Positions 58,193 to 64,000 of a stretch of DNA of 64,000 bases are shown one piece after another. Numbering within the stretch: the first letter of the stretch is position 1; each line of letters starts with the position of its first letter. This DNA is from Thuidium tamariscinum. Lineage: Eukaryota; Streptophyta; Bryopsida; Hypnales; Thuidiaceae. The stretch lies in contig OX344753.2 in the NCBI GenBank assembly GCA_947034885.2, positions 13,330,001 through 13,394,000 on the forward strand, written 5' to 3'. Below the pieces are notes generated by a model that did not search any database, had not been told where the DNA came from, and was given only the letters and a program-made list of their open reading frames with translations. The position numbers and the translations under genes are program-made.

Positions 58193-61100
58193 TCAATATC
58201 CATATGTGGTATTGTAATGTGACGCGTATGATGGTGCGGGTGGGCCTGTTACTGGTGTTGCGGAATACATAGAAGCTTGAGTTGGATATGAACTGTAATT
58301 CGTGTCCACTGTGGTACTGTAGGTGCTGGTATACGGTGGTGGCCCACTGGACGCCCCTGCCATAAAGTTCTGCAATAACAACCCAACCAAACGGGGGAAC
58401 ATCAAAATCAGACAAGAAATACAGCATTGTTGTAGTAACGAAGATAAATATTTTGGGGAACAAAGAAGAGTAATTAATATTAATCGAATTTTAGTTGAAG
58501 GTGACCATTAATATTTGGTAATCATTATATACAGCACAAAAGAGAATAGTGTAATTAACCCGCCCTTAATTTATATGTAGAGTTATGGTCCTGAGTTCTC
58601 AGTGACCTGATAGTGATCCTCCTGTATAGGCTGGTAAGGGTTACATTGCATCTGCACCAATTCCCACTAACATGTTCAGACATATGTAATTTCTTGTTGA
58701 TCTAGGCCCATTCGTGACAGTGAACATCAGTCTGTCAATTCCTTTTCTTTTTGCTTCATCTTGGTATATACAAATTTGGCATTGGTTGACCTTGAGATTT
58801 GCACAAAATATGTCAAATAGAAAGACTCAACATAGACGAAGCTTACAGCAGAAACATAATTTAGGTGAATGTGCAGCACCCACAGGTGGCATACCTATGT
58901 TTGTACATGTCTGTCATCACCAACCAAAAGACCGCAGCATACCTGAATTAATTGCTGTGCGGTTTGCACTTGAGATGCGCTTCCATGAATCTCAACAGTC
59001 ATCTCGCCAGGCACACTTCGAGTTTCCTGGATTGTGATTGTAGCACCACTAGTGCGGCGCATATAGCTGATGTTGGCACCTGCACTACCAATGATAGCAT
59101 CGGCGTATGAAAGAGGAATCTGCATATGCTGAGTCACCTGCAGACACCTCCACAGTTAGTTTCTCAACACATGGAACATGAATATCATGTTCCAGCTCAT
59201 ATCATTCAGTTATGATTCTAGCTGGACTTCTACATTACAAGAATTCGGTGGCATTGTTCAATAAAGCATCTCTGTGAAATTCAAATCAATTCATGTTCAT
59301 CACAAAAGAGCAACCCCCACCCCACCTCGCTCAGATTGCCGAGTTCTTAATGTGAAGTTAATGACGAAAGATTAAAACAAAAATCATTAAGAGATACTGA
59401 TAAGGTAATGTTAAGTCATGCAAATGGTGCTGACTGAATGTTAGTGTCGCTGGCATTACGTTGGCAACTATTAAGTTAACATTAAGTCAACGCTAACTTC
59501 AAATTAATTTACCATTATCTTGATACCAATCTAATGTTATATTCGATTACCATTAATATCCTTGTGAATCTAGTAGGGGAAATTTCTGAGATGTGTTCAA
59601 CACATCCGGAAGCCAGTGGACTAAAACCAGTGAGCAGCCCTGAGTGCAACAGTTCATCTATTACATGTAGACAGTAGTTTATCTACAAAATGATTGGATG
59701 CAACAGAGAAAGGAACAGCAGCGAAGATAATAATAAAAAATACCTGCGTAATGACTGGGGCAGGAGGAGGAGGCGCAATGGCGCCTCCTAGAGTAGGATC
59801 CCGGCCATATAAAGAGACACCATGGTGGTGTTGATTGCCCAGGTCATGAGATTGCTGTTGAGGTTGAGAATGATGAGAAAGATCGGCAGTTCCATAGTAA
59901 GAAGAATCATTACTGCTATAGCTGGGTGGCTGCTGTTGCTGCGTGTTAGTGGGCTGCTGCCATTGAGAGTTTGTACTCTGCTGCTGCTGGTTCTGATTTG
60001 ACGATCCAAATTTGTACTCTGCCCTCTACATGACCAAATACTATCAAATCAGTAGCCGGTTTAACATGTAGATACCTGCACTAGAACTTACGAGAAGTGC
60101 CACAATAGCCGGCCTCCACTCACGTCATATCTATATTATTCATAGGGAGACACTTGATCCTTTAAAAGTAGGAAACTCTTAAAACATCTCACATGGACAC
60201 TCAATTTTTCATCAATGACAACCGAAAAAATCTCGGTTTTCGAATCTACAAGCAAGATGCATCTCAAATTGTTGTGAAGGGAGATTTCATCAGGAGATGC
60301 TCGTTACTCACAGGGACTCATTGCCTTCAAGATTTTTGAAGCATGCAAAACTTTCGATGCTAGTCAAGGGAAACATATGTAGGGAACTCACGTTTAACTC
60401 GAACAAGGGAAGAACGCTTCTATCCACCAAGAACTTGCGAAGGTGCGAGACAACAAGCTCCATTGCACGCTGCACGTTGCGAGGATCACCCTGGACTTCC
60501 ACAACGCGGTCATCTGCTAGTGCACACAGTGGAAGCTCCTCTGCTTTTCCATCCCTCACCCCATGTTCACATTTTAACGTCCATGCATAAAAGCGTACAT
60601 TAAAAATATACTGCAATATTAAATTCACTACCCAGACAATCCCCTGCATGTCGAAATTCATCACAATAAGACCCAACCATCAAAATTAGGGTCTTCTGTG
60701 CGTCTAAAACTGACATTAAAAAACAACCACGTTCCACAAAAGGATACTTCACACAAGCATCAACACAAAGGAATTAGTGATGTCTGAGGAAACCCACTAA
60801 CCAGCAGGCAGAACACGCACAGTTGCCCCTGAAGAATCCTGGATGGATTTAATTGTAGCACCCTGGCGACCAATAAGACTACCAGCTTGAGTGGCAGCAA
60901 CCAGAAGGCGAGACGACACAGGAGTACCCCCGGGTGCAATCTCTGCATCCATGGACTCCGGATCGGCCCCTTCGATCACTCGCCGATGCACGCGAAGCAG
61001 CCCCTCCATGGCCGGAGAGATTGCAGATTCAGGGTCCTCCCTCGCTGAAACCATGACCTACACAGCCATACCGAGATAAACATGAGCATCTTCACCACGT

Positions 61101-62138
61101 ACAAGCGAGCCATTGCAGTAAGAGCTTCAAATACGGTGGCAGATCTTATCCCACCAAAAAAACTCGATATCACACACTCACTAGAAAAAGCTGCACGTAC
61201 AAGTCCTTGCAGGAAACAAGTCATTTCAAATTGATGACATCTAAACACTGAGAAGTTCACACTTCAGGGTCTTCAGTATATCAGTTGGTTAACGACCACT
61301 TTCAGCACGTTCTACTTTACTAGCAAGTAATATCTGCAAGTACATGTCTTTGCAGGAAACAACAGCCATTTCAGATAGAGACACCAAAACAGTGAATAAT
61401 TCCACGACGTAACTGCACTCATGGTACTAGAGAGGACATCTAAGCCTAAATTGAATGCCGATAAAGGCAACCGAGAGAAAAATTTAGATGAGCTGGGCTC
61501 ATGCCTAAAGTTCGCACAAAACCTGACTTCCCTTGGAGACTAGCAATCCAAAGCATACCATGGTTCTACGTTTGTCATCCAAAGAAGAGAAAGCTTACAA
61601 TTCGTTCGGCAGTGCCCGGCACGCCCTCGAGGATCTTGATCCTGGACCTCGTCTCTTCACACATTTTCTTCACAAACTCCCCCTTGCGACCGATGATCCC
61701 TCCCACCTTCTGCACGGGCACCACCAGGCGAAACACATTGTCACCAGGCCATCCCGCCCACTTCTTCTCCCCGTCCTTCTCCTCACCCCCTTCGCGGCTT
61801 CTCTTGGAGCCTGTCGGAGTTCCGGGACCTTTAGTTGTGGCATCAAACGCTGCAGGGTCCGCCTTGAGATCCTCTTCTTCTAGTGGAGGCTGCGGGGCGG
61901 CTTCTACCACTGGCACTGGCATATCAAAGGGCTCCGAAGATGGCACATCTTGAGGTTCCGGTGCAGGCGGAACCTCATATTCAGGCGGTGTGGGCTCCTG
62001 ATCCTCCACGTGGGGGACAAACTCGACCTCAGGAGGAGGCTGTGGCTCTTCCGAAGGAGGAGACGGAGTCTCTACGACTGAGACAACCTCTGTCACTTGC
62101 GTCACCTCCGTCACCTCGGTGACCTCTATTGCCGCCAT
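58193..62138 (-). CDS. FLK: FLK-like RNA-binding protein with three KH domains
   Basis: Six coding exons on the minus strand: 62138-61599, 61057-60802, 60540-60392, 60025-59744, 59137-58943, 58369-58193. Phases all agree and give 532 residues. The N-terminus is acidic and Pro-rich, opening with [15 protein letters not shown] basic stretch at 110-126 could be a nuclear signal. KH1 follows [15 protein letters not shown], with its GRKG loop at 150-153. KH2 has GRQG at 243-246, and KH3 has GSAG at 426-429. A Gln-rich linker fills 316-409 and a Tyr/Ser/Pro-rich tail ends the protein. The KH1-KH2 spacing, the [10 protein letters not shown] text and the [17 protein letters not shown] block match the plant FLK group. 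Arabidopsis FLK is a nuclear RNA-binding protein acting on FLC RNA in flowering control. A seed-free plant would have no FLC, so only a general RNA-processing role is inferred. Confidence 0.92.
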
Positions 62139-62140
62139 AC

Positions 62141-62466
62141 CTGCAAGACAAGACCATATAAATTAGGGATACAAGTGCATGAAATTTGTCACGACTACTA
62201 ATCGCAAAATGCCATTCCCAAGGTCGCTTCTAAACCCTAGAAACACAAGACTCCACTTCGATACCAAAACCTACCTTGAAGTACGAGTTCGGGTCTTAGA
62301 GATTCGACTACGTTGTTAGCGGAAGAAAGACTCCAATCTGCTCGTTTACACAAGGAAGAGCGACAGATTTAACCCTAAACCACACTCACAAAACCCTAAT
62401 TTCGACGGAGTCGCGTGAACGGGGATATGTGTAAAAGCTGAAGAGCAAGAAATGCCAGACGCTTAC
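62141..62466 (-). other. FLK: 5' UTR intron of the FLK-like gene
   Basis: On the minus strand a good donor, CTAG|GTAAGC, stands at 62467/62466. A good acceptor, TTGCAG|GT, stands at 62141/62140, two bases before the ATG at 62138. The intron is 326 bases. The exon upstream (62467 and beyond) has no ATG-led frame continuing into the protein and is taken as 5' UTR. The promoter should lie near 62.5-62.7 kb. Confidence 0.65.
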
Positions 62467-62469
62467 CTA

Positions 62470-63546
62470 GTCGAAGACGTCAATTCGTGCGAAACCAAAG
62501 ATTCAGCTGAAGGTGCGATGTGAGGGGAAATCACTGCGGCCACTGGGGTTCAGTTGAACGGGGATGCGTACAAACTTTCAAACCACAGAAGCTAATTCTT
62601 CACGGCCACCGGAACATGCCTCCCCTCCCGACCCCCGTCGTCGTCGTCTCCAAACGGGACCTCGTTTTTCATCCAAGGTTCATACAGTGGTTTTCATCCG
62701 TATTAATAATCGGTAATTGAATCATGACAATGGATGAATATAACGAAATTAGCTTCTACCGTAGCTTGGTCAGAAAATAATCAATTTCAAGGATTGATTG
62801 AAATCTACAATCACATTAATTTGTTTAGGCATTTGTCCAAAAAAAATATTTGTTAGTAGAAATGATTTTACACGATCAATTTGTTTGTACAAAATCTATT
62901 ATTTAGGTGTATCAAAATATATCATTTTCACAAGTTGGTGTATTGTTTACATTTGTTCTCTAAGTCTATTTCTAAAAATTATTTATGACACCAAATAATT
63001 CAATTGAAATTAAAATGTTTTCAAATTCAAAAATTCTAATTCATTGATCAGAATAATGTTAATTAAACAAACTATAAATTTTAGTATATCAATATCTAAC
63101 TATAAAGTCTAAATCCACTTCAAAATTTTAGTATATTTTTGCTTTAATCTTTGTATGAATACTTTGTTTGTCCATTTTCATCAAATCAAAATTAAATAAA
63201 AAGATCACCTTTTATAGAGTCTAATATTACTTTAGATGAACGAAATATTATAAAAATGAAATATTGGTCAAAAACACTATGTTGACCATCTCAAATATGA
63301 ACTTTGGATTGTTTAGGGTCACTGATCGCTTTCACATGTATATACCCAAAGGCAAAATATGTGACAATTTTCTTCATTACAATTTTGTCATATTTTCATC
63401 CATATACTTTTCATGCATTCATTCTTATGAAGCCCTAATGGCATCCTCACAACTTTTTAATGAAATCCTACAAGCTCATGAATCCTTTGGGTGTTTTTGT
63501 ATTGCCCTTCTATTGTAGCTTCCTAACAATTTAGGAAACCTTTTGC
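62470..63546. other. Promoter side of the FLK-like gene, then AT-rich spacer
   Basis: 62470-62680 is GC-richer and holds the presumed first exon and promoter of the KH gene. From 62.7 kb it is AT-rich with only short chance frames (62798-62998, 63264-63518). Confidence 0.5.
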
Positions 63547-63879
63547 CTATGGGAGGAGGTCCAGAAACCGACCATCTAAGGGCTGGAACAGAATTTTGAG
63601 CAGGTCAAACATCTTGAAATATTTTTCAGAGAATTTTCCTTGAAAGACAGCTTGAATAGGCATCTAACCCAAGTCGTTTCATATTTTTTGGAGCTCTCTA
63701 GAATTAGTTATCAAATTCTGAAGTTGAAAGGGCATAGGGCTCTAAAATGGTGCCCTAGCTAAAATGTACACTGTCAGTACACTGCTGAAGGCTATGAAAA
63801 TGCAACATGTACAAGTATTGTACATTTAAGATAGGGCACCATTTTAGAACCCGCTCCATTCAAGAGCCTCCTCCTATAG
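63547..63879. mobile_element. GGAGGAGGCTC-family MITE, copy 2
   Basis: The left end is CTATGGGAGGAGGTCCAGAA. The reverse complement of the right end is CTATAGGAGGAGGCTCTTGA. At 333 bp it is shorter than the copy at 44736-45348 but shares CATCTAAGGGCTGG, GTTTCATATTTTTTGGAG and GGCATAGGGC. An internal inverted pair is also present: GGGCTCTAAAATGGTGCCCT faces AGGGCACCATTTTAGAACCC. Confidence 0.75.
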
Positions 63880-64000
63880 TTATTCATTCAAGTGTAAAGA
63901 ATAGTTAGTCAATCTAAAAAATAATATTTTAATTTTAGAAAATTTTAAAATATATTTAATATAAGTTAAGCAACCATCCAAATTGCTTATGTAATTTTTG

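Noticed and set aside
61501..61953. 150- and 116-codon plus-strand frames opposite the first FLK exon
   Set aside because: They are shadows of the GC-rich, codon-biased exon on the other strand; the sense strand has clear KH motifs and splice sites.
1..64000. tRNA, rRNA and other structured RNA genes
   Set aside because: Scanning by eye for tRNA box A/B words and rRNA segments gave nothing convincing. A covariance-model search would be needed to exclude small RNAs.

Overview
This is nuclear DNA of a land plant. The evidence is a Ty1/copia retrotransposon of plant type, abundant short inverted-repeat transposons (MITEs), GT-AG spliced genes, and a homolog of the plant KH-domain protein FLK. 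A giant RNF213-type gene in a gene-poor, AT-rich plant setting suggests a seed-free plant (bryophyte, lycophyte or fern). That is inference; the species cannot be named from the sequence.

Layout. 1-3.7 kb: the 5' part of a decayed copia element on the minus strand, with its LTR at 3502-3696. 3.8-15 kb: a gene desert with inverted repeats, several MITEs and one GC-rich unrecognised stretch (10.0-11.0 kb). 16.2-16.9 kb: a possible small serine-rich gene of unknown function. 18.9-19.9 kb: one MITE nested inside another. 20.9-42.5 kb: one minus-strand gene, reconstructed here as 24 coding exons whose phases all agree. It encodes about 4777 residues and is an RNF213-like AAA+ ATPase/RZ-finger ubiquitin ligase. 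44.7-57.4 kb: more MITEs, a decayed multi-exon gene (46.7-49.3 kb), an unusual array of palindromic 64-bp repeats (51.6-52.3 kb) and a decayed transposase-like region. 58.2-62.5 kb: a minus-strand FLK-like gene with three KH domains, six coding exons and a 5' UTR intron.

The two confident host genes are not obviously linked in function: one is a giant ATP-driven E3 ligase, the other a nuclear RNA-binding regulator. The points of most interest are these. (i) The plant RNF213 homolog lacks a RING finger and carries Phe where the RZ finger normally has its functional His. (ii) A MITE family has 19-bp GGGTGATTGC-type termini and 5-bp target duplications, and one copy sits in another MITE whose uninterrupted relative is also in the window. 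(iii) There is a 64-bp minisatellite with a self-complementary core. Exon boundaries were read by eye from splice consensus, reading frame and family similarity, with no transcript evidence.
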